A stretch of 64,000 nt of DNA from Opitutales bacterium (GCA_022824405.1 JAJDZZ010000047.1:32577-96576), one strand, 5' to 3'. Counted from the first letter of the stretch, positions 49,068 to 58,203 are shown. Translations and numbers: made by a program. The notes: generated by a model from the sequence alone, not told the origin.

Positions 49068-51941
49068 ATGTTCCCGATGCCCAAGAAGTCTTTGTTGTTT
49101 TGCCTTCCTCTTGCTTTGGCCTGGTCGGCCGATACCGGTCCGATGCTCGCGGCTTCGGACGGACTGGAACATTTTGAAAAGAAGATCAGGCCCCTGCTGA
49201 TGGACCATTGCCTGTCCTGCCATGGTCCGTCCCGACAGGAGGGCGGGCTTCGTTTGGATTCAAAAACGGGTTGGGAAACCGGTGGCGATGCGGGTCCGGC
49301 CATCCTCCCCGGCAAGGCCAAGGACAGCCCTCTGGTCCGTGTCCTCCGTTTTCAAGGGGAGTTCCAAGGGCATCCCGAACACGACCTTTCCGAGGACAGG
49401 ATCATCGACTTGGAATACTGGATCCAATCCGGAGCGCCCGATCCGCGGTCGGGAGCAACCAAACGGCAAGCGCTCCCCAACTACGAAAAAGGAAAGGACT
49501 TCTGGTCTTTCCAGCCCATCGTCAAGCCGGAGGTTCCTCAAGCCAAGGACGGCAAATGGGCCTACGGAGCCATCGATCGATTTATCCGAGCCGCTCAGGA
49601 AGCAAAAGGACTGGCCCCGGTTGCCGATGCGACCAAGGCCCGGTTGGTTCGACGCGCCTATTTTGCCTTGATCGGCCTGCCCCCCACCCCGGATCAAATT
49701 GACGCCTTCGTGGACGACACTCGCCCCGATGCTTTCGAGCGCCTGGTCGATGAACTGCTGGCTTCGCCCCACTACGGGGAACGCTGGGGCCGGCATTGGT
49801 TGGACGTGGCCCGTTTCGCCGAGTCCAGCGGGGGTGGGCGCACCCTGCTTTTCAAGGACGCCTGGCGTTATCGCGATTACGTAATCGATGCTTTCAACGC
49901 CGACGTGCCCTACGACCGGATGGTCCGCGAACAAATTGCCGGTGATCTGCTTCCTTACCATTCACCGGCCCAACGCGCTCGGCAATTGACCGCCACCGCT
50001 TTTCTGGCCCTCGGGCCCACCAACTACGAACTGCAGGACAAGCAACTCCTTCGCTACGACGTAATCGACGAGCAAATCGACACCCTGGGCAAAGCGTTTT
50101 TGGGAATGACCCTGGGCTGCGCCCGCTGTCACGACCACAAGTTCGACCCGGTGCCCACCACCGACTATTACGCCATGGCGGGGATCTTCAAAAGCACCCG
50201 CACCCTTTTGGATTATACCGCCAACGTAGCTCGCTGGGTGGATACTCCCTTACCTCTCGAAGGTTCGGAAGCGGAGGAAATGGCCAAGGTCGAAGCCAGG
50301 TCGGCAGCCCTCATGCCCCGATTAAAATTAACAAAGGCGGAATTGAGGCTGCTTACCCAAAAGGACGTCAAACCTCCCCCATCGGGCAAACCCAGTTCAA
50401 TTTCGAAATTTCCCGGTCTTCTCGTAGATGAACGAGCCGCCGCAACCAAGGGCCAATGGATGTTCTCCCAATACTCGCAGAACTATCTGAATGACGGGTA
50501 TTACCACGATGGAAATGAACTTAAGGGGCAAAAGACCCTCACTTTCCAAACTACCCTTCCCCTAAGCGGTCGCTATGAAGTGCGCCTGGCCTACGCCGAG
50601 GCCCAAAACCGTTCCACCCGCACACCGGTAACCATCGGTCACCTCGATGGCGAAACCGCCGTGTTAGTGAACCAGCAAACACCCCCAACCCTGGACGGGC
50701 GTTTCCACTCCCTTGGCACGTTCAACTTCACGAAGAAGGGCAAGAATTTCGTCCGTATTTCCACCGAAAATACGGACGGTCACGTCGTTGCCGACGCAGT
50801 GCAATGGCTACTGGTCGAAGACGAGGAAACCGCTACCAGCCTCGAACACCAAGCTTACCTGGCGGATTTGAAGAAGGAAATCAAGGGCTTGGAAAAAGAG
50901 CTGAGACCGTTGTCTGCCAAACTCGATTCCCGCCCCTTGGCCATGACGGTCAAGGAAGACCCCGAACCGAGCGACTCCGCCGTCCGCATTCGCGGAATGG
51001 AAAGCCGCAAAGGGGAGATCGTTCCAAGGGGATTTCTCCGGATTGCCACATTGGGGGATCCTCCAACCATACCGGAGGACGAAAGCGGTCGCCTGCAATT
51101 GGCTCAATGGATTGTCAGTCCGCACAATCCGTTGACCGCGCGAGTGATGGCCAACCGAATCTGGAGTTGGCTGTTCGGCGCCGGCATCGTGCGCAGTGTG
51201 GACAATTTTGGCACCACCGGAGAACTGCCTTCGCATCCCGAGTTGCTCGATTATCTGGCCTTTCGCCTGCGAGAAACCAACTGGTCCATCAAGACTGTGG
51301 TGAAGGAAATAATTTTCTCCCGCACTTGGCAACTTTCCTCCGAAGTCGATCCCAAGGCGAAAAAATCGGATCCCGATAACCGGCTGTTGGCCTACTATCC
51401 CCTTCGCCGGCTGGATGCCGAACAACTGCGCGACGCCATCCTTGCCGTGAACGGCGAACTCGACCTGAAGGTTTATGGACCCAACATACAAGGGGCTGGC
51501 GCCATCAACGCCAATAGCACCGGCGCTCAACAGATCGAGTACAATTATGTTTACGAAGACAAGCGACGGAGCGTTTACACGCCCGCCTTCCGGGTCAAAC
51601 GCCACGAACTCTTCGAACTCTTCGATTTCGGCAATGTCAACTTCACCATGGGCCAGCGCAACGTCAGCACAGTGGCGTTACAGGCGCTTTACATGCTGAA
51701 CAATCCCTTTGTCCTGGAACAATCGAAACACGCCGCCGAACGTCTCCTGAAAGAAGTGGACGATCCATACGAACGCATCGACGTCGCATTTCGCCGAACA
51801 TTGGGCCGGCTCCCCTCAAAAAAGGAGCGCTCCCTGGTAACCGGATTCTTTCAGGATGGACAATTGGCCGATGCTGTGGATGATTGGGCTTTGCTGTTCC
51901 AATCGCTTTTCGGTTCGATCGAATTCAGGTACATAAATTGA
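49068..51941 (+). CDS. PSCyt1 - DUF1549 - DUF1553 exported protein with an inserted carbohydrate-binding-like domain
   Basis: A 957-residue exported protein of the PSD1 group. After a signal peptide (SLLFCLPLALAWSADTGPML) comes a PSCyt1-type domain with CLSCH and the ESRxxGGL-like RQEGGLRLDSKTGWETGG, then DUF1549 (about 165-385) with a second heme-type motif CARCHDHKFDP. Between DUF1549 and DUF1553, about residues 440-590, is a beta-rich segment with GRYEVRLAYAEAQNRSTRTP and DGHVVADAVQWLLVE, resembling golvesin-type carbohydrate-binding modules. DUF1553 runs from about 685 to the end. The start may be ATG 49068 or ATG 49077. The DUF1501 gene follows with 2 nt between stop and ATG. Role unknown. 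Confidence 0.9.
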   Translation: MFPMPKKSLLFCLPLALAWSADTGPMLAASDGLEHFEKKIRPLLMDHCLSCHGPSRQEGGLRLDSKTGWETGGDAGPAILPGKAKDSPLVRVLRFQGEFQGHPEHDLSEDRIIDLEYWIQSGAPDPRSGATKRQALPNYEKGKDFWSFQPIVKPEVPQAKDGKWAYGAIDRFIRAAQEAKGLAPVADATKARLVRRAYFALIGLPPTPDQIDAFVDDTRPDAFERLVDELLASPHYGERWGRHWLDVARFAESSGGGRTLLFKDAWRYRDYVIDAFNADVPYDRMVREQIAGDLLPYHSPAQRARQLTATAFLALGPTNYELQDKQLLRYDVIDEQIDTLGKAFLGMTLGCARCHDHKFDPVPTTDYYAMAGIFKSTRTLLDYTANVARWVDTPLPLEGSEAEEMAKVEARSAALMPRLKLTKAELRLLTQKDVKPPPSGKPSSISKFPGLLVDERAAATKGQWMFSQYSQNYLNDGYYHDGNELKGQKTLTFQTTLPLSGRYEVRLAYAEAQNRSTRTPVTIGHLDGETAVLVNQQTPPTLDGRFHSLGTFNFTKKGKNFVRISTENTDGHVVADAVQWLLVEDEETATSLEHQAYLADLKKEIKGLEKELRPLSAKLDSRPLAMTVKEDPEPSDSAVRIRGMESRKGEIVPRGFLRIATLGDPPTIPEDESGRLQLAQWIVSPHNPLTARVMANRIWSWLFGAGIVRSVDNFGTTGELPSHPELLDYLAFRLRETNWSIKTVVKEIIFSRTWQLSSEVDPKAKKSDPDNRLLAYYPLRRLDAEQLRDAILAVNGELDLKVYGPNIQGAGAINANSTGAQQIEYNYVYEDKRRSVYTPAFRVKRHELFELFDFGNVNFTMGQRNVSTVALQALYMLNNPFVLEQSKHAAERLLKEVDDPYERIDVAFRRTLGRLPSKKERSLVTGFFQDGQLADAVDDWALLFQSLFGSIEFRYIN

Positions 51942-51943
51942 CC

Positions 51944-53383
51944 ATGATCAATTGCCCGCAGACAAATGCCATTTCCCGTCGCGAAGCTCTGCGAAATATT
52001 GCATGCGGCTTCGGCTACGTGGCGGCGGCCGGTATCGCCTCACAACAGGCAATGGCCAATTCGACGGCCACCTCGCTTCCCCTCAAAGTCCCCCATATCG
52101 TGCCCCGGGCCAAGCGGGTCATCTTCCTCTTCATGGCTGGTGGAGTGAGCCAGGTCGACAGTTACGACTACAAGCCGTTGCTCGATAAACGCAACGGGGA
52201 GATGCTGGACTTTACCGATCAGCGCATTCTGGCCAAAACGGGTATGGGATCCAACCAGCGGGTTATGAAATCCCTCTGGGAATTTAAACAGCGGGGACAA
52301 AATGGCGCTTGGGTTTCCGAGCTGTTTCCCCACATGGCAAAACACACCGACGAGTATTGCATTATCCGGTCCATGGAAACGGAAGGGGTTGCCCACGGTC
52401 CTGCCACGCTCTTTCTCCACACCGGTTCCACCAATCTCATTCGCCCTTCCATGGGGGCCTGGGTCAACTACGGCTTGGGCACGGAAAATCAGGATCTGCC
52501 GGGGTTCGTCAGCCTGAGCCCGTCCATGAGCAACGGCGGCCCTCGCAACTACGGCAATGCCTTTCTGCCCCCCACATACCAGGGCACCCCGGTCGGCCGT
52601 GCCGGCATGAAGGCCACCGAGATCAAAATCAATAATCTCCAGAACCCCAATCGCTCTCCTCAACGGAAAAAACGCCAGTTCGACTTGCTCCAAGCCATGA
52701 ACCACGAGCAGTGTCAGAGCTTGCCCCACAACGCCGAACTGGAAGCGGTCATCGACTCCTACGAATTGGCTTGGCGCATGCAAGCCAATGCTCCCGAAAC
52801 GATGGATATTTCCAACGAATCGGCCGCGACCAAAAAACTTTACGGCATCGACGAAGAGCCCACCGACAACTACGGCCGACAATGCCTTATGGCGCGTCGC
52901 ATGGCCGAAGCGGGCGTGCGCTTCATCCAGGTCAACTACTCCGACAACTCCAACAATCCCGCTTGGGACCAGCACAACGACATGCCCAAGCACAAAGAGC
53001 ATGCCTTGGCCGTGGATAAGCCCATCGCCGGACTGTTGACCGATCTCAAGCAACGCGGTCTGTTGGAAGATACCCTGGTCTGGTGGGGCGGAGAATTCGG
53101 CCGCACCCCCTACGCCCAGAAAAACGGCGCAGGACGTGATCACAACCCCACCGGCTTTACCGTTTGGCTGGCCGGTGGAGGTGTCAGACCCGGGCTCATC
53201 TACGGGCAAACCGACGAATTCGGTCAGTACGCCGTGGAGAATAGAGTGCACATGCACGACCTCCACGCCACTATTCTGCATTTGCTCGGCCTGGATCACG
53301 AACGATTGACCTTCCGGCACGAAGGCCGCGATTTCCGCCTGACGGATGTATTCGGCAACGTGGTTCACGATATCATTGCCTAG
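51944..53383 (+). CDS. DUF1501 family exported protein (second pair)
   Basis: A 479-residue DUF1501 protein. The open frame extends to 51884 inside the PSD1 gene, but ATG 51944, 2 nt after that gene's stop, is the natural coupled start. The signal has the twin-arginine form SRREALRNIACGFGYVAAAG. Family segments include IFLFMAGGVSQVDSYDYKP, GVAHGPATLFLHTGS, WWGGEFGRTPYAQ and GRDHNPTGFTVWLAGGG. Metal-binding His/Asp residues in these segments resemble the sulfatase fold, but the catalytic Cys or Ser of true sulfatases is not seen. It is the partner of the PSD1 protein upstream; the reaction is unknown. Confidence 0.92.
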   Translation: MINCPQTNAISRREALRNIACGFGYVAAAGIASQQAMANSTATSLPLKVPHIVPRAKRVIFLFMAGGVSQVDSYDYKPLLDKRNGEMLDFTDQRILAKTGMGSNQRVMKSLWEFKQRGQNGAWVSELFPHMAKHTDEYCIIRSMETEGVAHGPATLFLHTGSTNLIRPSMGAWVNYGLGTENQDLPGFVSLSPSMSNGGPRNYGNAFLPPTYQGTPVGRAGMKATEIKINNLQNPNRSPQRKKRQFDLLQAMNHEQCQSLPHNAELEAVIDSYELAWRMQANAPETMDISNESAATKKLYGIDEEPTDNYGRQCLMARRMAEAGVRFIQVNYSDNSNNPAWDQHNDMPKHKEHALAVDKPIAGLLTDLKQRGLLEDTLVWWGGEFGRTPYAQKNGAGRDHNPTGFTVWLAGGGVRPGLIYGQTDEFGQYAVENRVHMHDLHATILHLLGLDHERLTFRHEGRDFRLTDVFGNVVHDIIA

Positions 53384-53511
53384 CCCGGAAGAGCTATCCG
53401 ACCAGGGTTGTAACGGATAGTTCTCAGATCATAAGCGAAATACACCTAGCGTATTTGTTGACCTGCATGAAGTTAATCGGAATTAATATCGGAATTCATG
53501 GTCTCTCTCCC

Positions 53512-53556
53512 ATTCCTAATCCCTAATTCCTAATTGGCGCCCCTGGGCGCCTCTCC
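53512..53556. repeat. GGCGCC-box dispersed repeat (family A), copy 4
   Basis: ATTCCTAATCCCTAATTCCT then AATTGGCGCCCCTGGGCGCC and CTCTCC; same orientation as the copies at 13568 and 21877. It opens an in-frame TTG upstream of the GHL10 gene that is unlikely to be the real start. Confidence 0.65.
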
Positions 53557-53580
53557 CTCTGTGTTTAATCTTCTTCTCCA

Positions 53581-53612
53581 CTTTGTGCCTTTGTGCCTTT
53601 GTGCCTTTGTGC
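53581..53612 (+). repeat. 8-nt tandem repeat (CTTTGTGC) x4 at the start of the GHL10 gene
   Basis: CTTTGTGC occurs four times in a row with no differences. The likely GTG start codon of the next gene is in the last unit (53609-53611). Eight is not a multiple of three, so a change in copy number would shift any frame beginning further upstream. Confidence 0.85.
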
Positions 53613-55114
53613 CATCTCGCCTTGGCGAGATCTCATTCCACCGGTCCCTTCGTTCGATCGGTTTTGCTTGTCTGGCTCTTTTTGTCATCTGGGGTTGCGC
53701 CAAGAATGATAAAGAGGCTCCACCCGCCCCTGAACCGGAGGCCATAGCGAAACCCGAATTCCGGGCCGTGTGGGTTTCCCTGTTGGGATCGGGGCTGCGA
53801 TCCCCGGAAGAAATCAGGCAATTGGTAGACGCCGCCCGCCGGGCCAACCTCAATACCATCGTAGCCCAAGTTCACCGGGAAGGCGCGGTTATGTTTTCTT
53901 CCCGCTTGGCTCCGCGTCACGCCTCCATTGCCAACCGCCCCCGCTTCGATCCTTTGGGCACCCTGCTCAAGGAAGCGCGAGACACATCGGAAGGGAAACC
54001 CAGCTTGGATGTCCACGCCTGGTTCAACGTTTTCAGAATCGGCCCCCAAAACCATTACCTGAAATCGACCCCCAAACCGATAGCGGTCGCCCATCCCGAC
54101 TGGTATACCCGAAACCGAGCCGGTCAACTCCAACTCGAACTCGATCCCGGGCTCCCCGCGGTGCAGGACCACCTGCTGAGCGTCGTCGAGGAGTGCCTTA
54201 CAAATTACGACGTGGACGGCATAAACCTGGATTATATTCGGTATTTCGGCCACGACCGGGGTTATAACCTCTCGGCTCTGGAACGATTTCTCCATGAATC
54301 CGGCCGTGAGGATATCCCTGCTCCCGACGATGAGGCATGGAAAGATTATCGGCGCGACCGAGTAACCGAATTTGTCAGGCGTTGCGCCATTTCGGTATGG
54401 ACGCATCGGCCCGGCGCCATCTTCAGTGTAAATGTGGTCGGCTGGGGACCGGCCCCTATAATCGATTTTGCCGAAACTCGCCCCTTTACCGATGCCTTGC
54501 AGGATTGGAGAGGTTGGTGGGAGCAGGGCCTGATCGATGCCGCCTTCTTAATGGACTATAAACGGGAATGGGTAGATCTCCAGGCCCGCGATTTTCGCAA
54601 TTGGGCCGATTACTCTCTGGATCTGATGAAGTTCAGTCCGGGAGGCAGATTGATTGTGGGCATCGGGGGTTACTTTAATCCCCGGGGTGACGTGCTCGTC
54701 CAATACCGCGAAACAGTGAGGAAGGGCTTGGGCGCGTGCCTGTTCAGTTATGACCGGCCTACTCAGGAAGCCTCCGAATCCCAAGGAAAACTTCATGCCC
54801 ACCGCTCTCCCATCTGGGCCACTATCGGAGAAGAAATATACCCCCATCTGGCCTCCCCTCCCCCGCCGGACTGGCGCGGCCAACAATCCTTCATCGCAGG
54901 TTTTTTAAAGGACGCCTCGGGAGAACCCATGGCCGACGCGGAGGTGGCCCTGCGGGAAACCTCCTACCGTGTGAAAAGCGATGGTTCCGGATTTTTTGCA
55001 TTTTGCGCCATACCCCCCGGCAACTATCAGTTGCAAATTCCCGACCACCCTCTCCACGGAAAACCCATAGACGCCCTCCCCGGAACAGTGACCTGGCTGA
55101 ATGAGGATAGTTAA
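53609..55114 (+). CDS. GHL10-type glycosyl hydrolase-like lipoprotein
   Basis: A 501-residue protein if translation starts at GTG 53609. This gives a lipoprotein signal with a lipobox-like end (FACLALFVIWGC-A), so it should be anchored in a membrane. The catalytic-type domain is of the GHL10/DUF187 (YngK-like) kind, with RAVWVSLLGSGLRSPEEIRQ, WFNVFRIG, and the barrel-strand motif YDVDGINLDYIRYFG. A C-terminal carboxypeptidase-regulatory-like beta domain (AGFLKDASGEPMADAEVALR) follows. Members act on glycans, with specificity mostly unknown. No ATG occurs upstream in this frame; the first candidate start is a TTG (53534) inside a dispersed repeat. The SulP gene follows 59 nt later. Confidence 0.82.
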   Translation: MPSRLGEISFHRSLRSIGFACLALFVIWGCAKNDKEAPPAPEPEAIAKPEFRAVWVSLLGSGLRSPEEIRQLVDAARRANLNTIVAQVHREGAVMFSSRLAPRHASIANRPRFDPLGTLLKEARDTSEGKPSLDVHAWFNVFRIGPQNHYLKSTPKPIAVAHPDWYTRNRAGQLQLELDPGLPAVQDHLLSVVEECLTNYDVDGINLDYIRYFGHDRGYNLSALERFLHESGREDIPAPDDEAWKDYRRDRVTEFVRRCAISVWTHRPGAIFSVNVVGWGPAPIIDFAETRPFTDALQDWRGWWEQGLIDAAFLMDYKREWVDLQARDFRNWADYSLDLMKFSPGGRLIVGIGGYFNPRGDVLVQYRETVRKGLGACLFSYDRPTQEASESQGKLHAHRSPIWATIGEEIYPHLASPPPPDWRGQQSFIAGFLKDASGEPMADAEVALRETSYRVKSDGSGFFAFCAIPPGNYQLQIPDHPLHGKPIDALPGTVTWLNEDS

Positions 55115-55173
55115 ATTGGGAATTTGAATAGATCACTGATTACAGGGATGGGGACGGTTGATGGAATCTTAGG

Positions 55174-57405
55174 GTGAATTCCTCTCCCAAGCATCTTGCG
55201 GGCGCCCTTCGGGCCGAGTTTCCGTCCTCGTCGGCCTTTCCGGCGCTTTCGGCCGGTATCACTTCCGGACTCTCCTTGCTGGTGGCGCAGGTTGCTTTTG
55301 GGACCTTCATATTCTCCGGAGCCCTGGCCCCGTATTCTTCCCAGGGTATCGGTTTGGTGCTGTTCGGAAACTTCGCCGCCTGTTTGCTCATCGCGCTGGT
55401 GGGAGGATTCCGCGGCGCCATCGCCGGGCTGTCTCCCGTTCTGGTGCTGGCCATGGCCACCATTGCGGCCACCATGCAGGGGGATGGCCGGCAACTCTTC
55501 TCCACCACGGCCTTCGCGCTAATCATCAGCGCTATGGCCACGGGGATATGCTGTCTCCTGGTCGGACGGTTCCGGCTCGCCCACCTGCTGCGTTTCATCC
55601 CCTATCCGGTTGCAGGAGGATTCGTTGCCGGGATCGGAGGGGCCGTTTGCCTGGCAGCCATGTCCCTCATGGGGGCGAATTTGGATTGGCGTTTGGGCGC
55701 GCTGTTGGAACCCAAGGTGTTGTGGACGTGGTTACCGGGCCTCGCCTTCGGAATGGCCTTGTACGGCGCTATGAAGCGTTGGAAAAATCCCCTGATTCTG
55801 CCATCCAGCGTTTTGCTCGGAATCGGCGCCTACCATCTTGCGCTTTCCGGTCTTGATATTTCAGGAAGCGCGGCCAGGGAGGCGGGATTGCTGCTTGCCA
55901 GAACAACCCAAGGAAGTCTTTGGCCGGCATTGTTCCCGGCCGACCTCGCCCACGTGAATTGGTCCGCCATCATCGGACAGATTCCGAACATGCTGTCGTT
56001 GATCCTGATCGCCCTCATCTGCGTCATCCTGAATGTTGCCGGGCTGGAGGTTGCGGTTGACGAGGATCTGGATTGGGACCGCGAGTTCCGGGCCACCGGC
56101 GTGGCGAGCCTCGTGGCCGGATTGGGCGGCGGGACAGTGGCGACCGTCGTCGTTCCCGCTTCTCTCCGCAGCAAGTTGTTCCGCGCTACCACCCGCCTTA
56201 CCGGAGTGATCGCAGCCTGCGTTATCGGGATTGCACTGTTGTTCGGCGATGGGATGCTGGAATGGGTGCCGACCGCGTTTGTCGGTGGCATGTTAGTCTT
56301 TGCCGGTCTGGGAATGCTGGACGAGGGATTGGTGAAAACTCGCCGTCGCCTGCCCGGATCGGAATACGCCATCATATTGCTGATCTTTGTCGTCATTACC
56401 TTTTTCGGTCTGCTTGAGGGTGTGGGTATCGGGGCAATTGCCACCCTCGTATTCTTCGCCGTGCGTCTCAGCCGGGTGAACCCGGTTGCATCTCACTTCA
56501 CCGCGCGGGAACGTCAGAGCAACAGGACCCGCTCCATCCCCGATCGCGCCATCCTCCAGGCGGAGGGCGAACGGGTGCACGCCTATCGGCTACAGGGATA
56601 CATCTTCTTCGGCAGCATCGGTATCCTGGCCGACCGTCTCAAGAAGTCCTTGGACGGCTCTTCCCGTCCCGCTTGTCTGATGATCGACTTCGCCGAGGTA
56701 TCCGGTTTCGACTTTTCAGCCGTGAGCGTAATGGCCAGGTTTGTGCAAAAAGCGCAAACGGCGGGATTGCAACTGATCTTGAGCGGAATGTCCGAGAAGC
56801 TGCGAACCAGTATGGAGCGGAACATCGCTCCTTCGGTGTTCGCCCACTTGCGGCTGGAGCCGAACGCCGACCTCGGCTTGGAGCGCTGCGAGGATCTCAT
56901 CATCGCAGGTTGGAAGGAAGATGCGGGCAAGATGAAACAACGGCGCGACTCCCTGCTGGAGCACACCGTCGATGACCTCGAGCGTTTTCTGGAGCAGCAG
57001 GTACACTTTGAAAATCTGATCGAAGCTCTTCAACCGTGGTTGATCTCCCGACTTTATGAGGCCGGGGAGGTTCTGGCAGGACCGGAAGTTCCACCCGAAG
57101 GCCTGCAGTTACTGGTATCGGGCCGGGCCTCCGTCCACGATTCCGAGGGCCGCAGACTTCGCCAGTGCAGCCCTGGCGATGCGATCTGGCCCGCCAATCC
57201 ATCCGCTGAGACGGAGACGACCGTAGTTGCGGACGAAGCATGCTGCGCCATGCTACTTACTCCCGGAAACCGACGCAGGCTGGAAGAGCGTGAACAGGAG
57301 CTGACCATCGAACTGTATCGATACCTGCTTGCGGACCGATTCAGAACCGAGCCGGACGAGGAATTCCCCAAGAATGGGAAAACCGGCCGGGATGATCCCA
57401 AGTGA
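55174..57405 (+). CDS. SulP-family anion transporter with STAS and cyclic-nucleotide-binding-like domains
   Basis: A 743-residue membrane protein starting at GTG 55174. Residues about 20-430 form the SulP transporter with ten or more hydrophobic segments (for example GFRGAIAGLSPVLVLAMATI). A STAS domain follows (about 465-570, YIFFGSIGILADRLKKSL and MIDFAEVSGFDFSAVSVMAR), and the C-terminus (about 610-735) has the beta-roll pattern of a cyclic-nucleotide-binding domain, though its phosphate-cassette consensus is weak. SulP proteins carry sulfate, bicarbonate or organic anions. Fused STAS and nucleotide-binding-like parts suggest control by a small molecule or partner. Codon use looks somewhat more G+C-rich than its neighbours. 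Confidence 0.88.
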   Translation: MNSSPKHLAGALRAEFPSSSAFPALSAGITSGLSLLVAQVAFGTFIFSGALAPYSSQGIGLVLFGNFAACLLIALVGGFRGAIAGLSPVLVLAMATIAATMQGDGRQLFSTTAFALIISAMATGICCLLVGRFRLAHLLRFIPYPVAGGFVAGIGGAVCLAAMSLMGANLDWRLGALLEPKVLWTWLPGLAFGMALYGAMKRWKNPLILPSSVLLGIGAYHLALSGLDISGSAAREAGLLLARTTQGSLWPALFPADLAHVNWSAIIGQIPNMLSLILIALICVILNVAGLEVAVDEDLDWDREFRATGVASLVAGLGGGTVATVVVPASLRSKLFRATTRLTGVIAACVIGIALLFGDGMLEWVPTAFVGGMLVFAGLGMLDEGLVKTRRRLPGSEYAIILLIFVVITFFGLLEGVGIGAIATLVFFAVRLSRVNPVASHFTARERQSNRTRSIPDRAILQAEGERVHAYRLQGYIFFGSIGILADRLKKSLDGSSRPACLMIDFAEVSGFDFSAVSVMARFVQKAQTAGLQLILSGMSEKLRTSMERNIAPSVFAHLRLEPNADLGLERCEDLIIAGWKEDAGKMKQRRDSLLEHTVDDLERFLEQQVHFENLIEALQPWLISRLYEAGEVLAGPEVPPEGLQLLVSGRASVHDSEGRRLRQCSPGDAIWPANPSAETETTVVADEACCAMLLTPGNRRRLEEREQELTIELYRYLLADRFRTEPDEEFPKNGKTGRDDPK

Positions 57406-57510
57406 CCTAAACGTCACCGTCATGCCCTGCCTTCAGAGAAAAATATGGGATTCAGATTACGGGTCGGCGCAATAATTTACCGCACTTGGAAGAGGTTTAT
57501 CTAGTAAGGA

Positions 57511-57539
57511 TTGACAATCTAGCTTAGTAAGCTAGATTG
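57511..57539 (+). promoter_or_regulatory. Promoter with 11-bp palindromic operator before the last PIN module
   Basis: TTGACA (57511-57516), a 16-nt spacer and TAGATT (57533-57538) form a likely promoter. An 11-bp perfect inverted repeat, CAATCTAGCTT and AAGCTAGATTG with a 3-nt centre (57515-57539), fills the space between the boxes. A half-site TCTAGTAAGG lies 10 nt upstream. This is a textbook layout for autorepression. Confidence 0.72.
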
Positions 57540-57544
57540 ATTTT

Positions 57545-57778
57545 ATGAAAATGGGAACTTTTGAGGCAAAAAACAAATTTTCCGCTTTGCTTGATCGGGT
57601 GGTCCAGGGTGAAACCATACAGATCACTCGTAGAGGAAAGCCTATCGCAGAACTAAAACCTGTTCCTGAAGAAGGAGTGGTAAAACCGCGCTTTGGGAGC
57701 GAAAAGGACTTGGTGCAATTCATTGCTAATGACTTTCAGGAGCCTTTGGACGACTTCAAAAATTATATGCCTGAATGA
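57545..57778 (+). CDS. Phd/YefM-family antitoxin
   Basis: A 77-residue antitoxin. MKMGTFEAKNKFSALLDRVV then GETIQITRRGKPIAELKPVP is the Phd/YefM pattern of a first strand-helix unit followed by the DNA-contact strand; the C-terminal acidic part (FQEPLDDFKNYMPE) should cover the toxin. Its stop overlaps the toxin ATG (ATGA at 57775-57778). The 11-bp palindrome just upstream is its likely operator. Confidence 0.9.
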   Translation: MKMGTFEAKNKFSALLDRVVQGETIQITRRGKPIAELKPVPEEGVVKPRFGSEKDLVQFIANDFQEPLDDFKNYMPE

Positions 57779-58161
57779 AAATTTTGCTGGATACCCATAC
57801 GGCTCTTTGGTTTTTAGCCGGCGATAATCGCTTGAGCAGACGCGCCCGGGATACGATTGAATCCGCAGAAAATGTTCGGGTCTTCAGTGATGCGAGCCTC
57901 TGGGAAATTGCCATAAAACAATCCCTGGGAAAGCTGAAGTTATCCGAACCTTTTGAGTCTCGTTTGATGACAGCCTTGAAACGAAATGCGATTGATTCGG
58001 TTCCGATTGAGAAGTCCCATGTTTTTGGCGTGGCCAGTCTACCTTTTCACCACCGCGATCCCTTCGATCGATTGCTGATATCGCTGGCCAAGGTCGAAGG
58101 AATGCCCATCGTTACGGACGATCGAGTATTCCGTCAATACAAGGTGGAGGTTATCTGGTAA
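57775..58161 (+). CDS. PIN-domain toxin, VapC-like
   Basis: A 128-residue PIN-domain nuclease. MKILLDTHTALWFLAGDNRL carries Asp6, SDASLWEIAIKQSLGKLKL holds the central Glu in the common SxxSxWEIAIK motif, and HHRDPFDRLLIS and VTDDRVFRQY hold the later acidic residues. All of the expected metal ligands are present. It is coupled to its antitoxin by an ATGA overlap. It ends 43 nt before the convergent cupin gene, with no clear terminator. Confidence 0.92.
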   Translation: MKILLDTHTALWFLAGDNRLSRRARDTIESAENVRVFSDASLWEIAIKQSLGKLKLSEPFESRLMTALKRNAIDSVPIEKSHVFGVASLPFHHRDPFDRLLISLAKVEGMPIVTDDRVFRQYKVEVIW

Positions 58162-58203
58162 GACACTATCGCTTAGGGCGACTGCCCCTAAATCGATCTA
58201 CGG

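Noticed and set aside
52040..53368. Long 442-codon open frame on the minus strand
   Set aside because: It lies wholly antisense to the second DUF1501 gene, has no family resemblance and reflects codon bias of that gene.
53534..53608. Upstream start (TTG 53534) for the GHL10 gene
   Set aside because: It would encode 25 residues from dispersed and tandem repeat DNA before a good lipoprotein signal; the GTG at 53609 is more natural.
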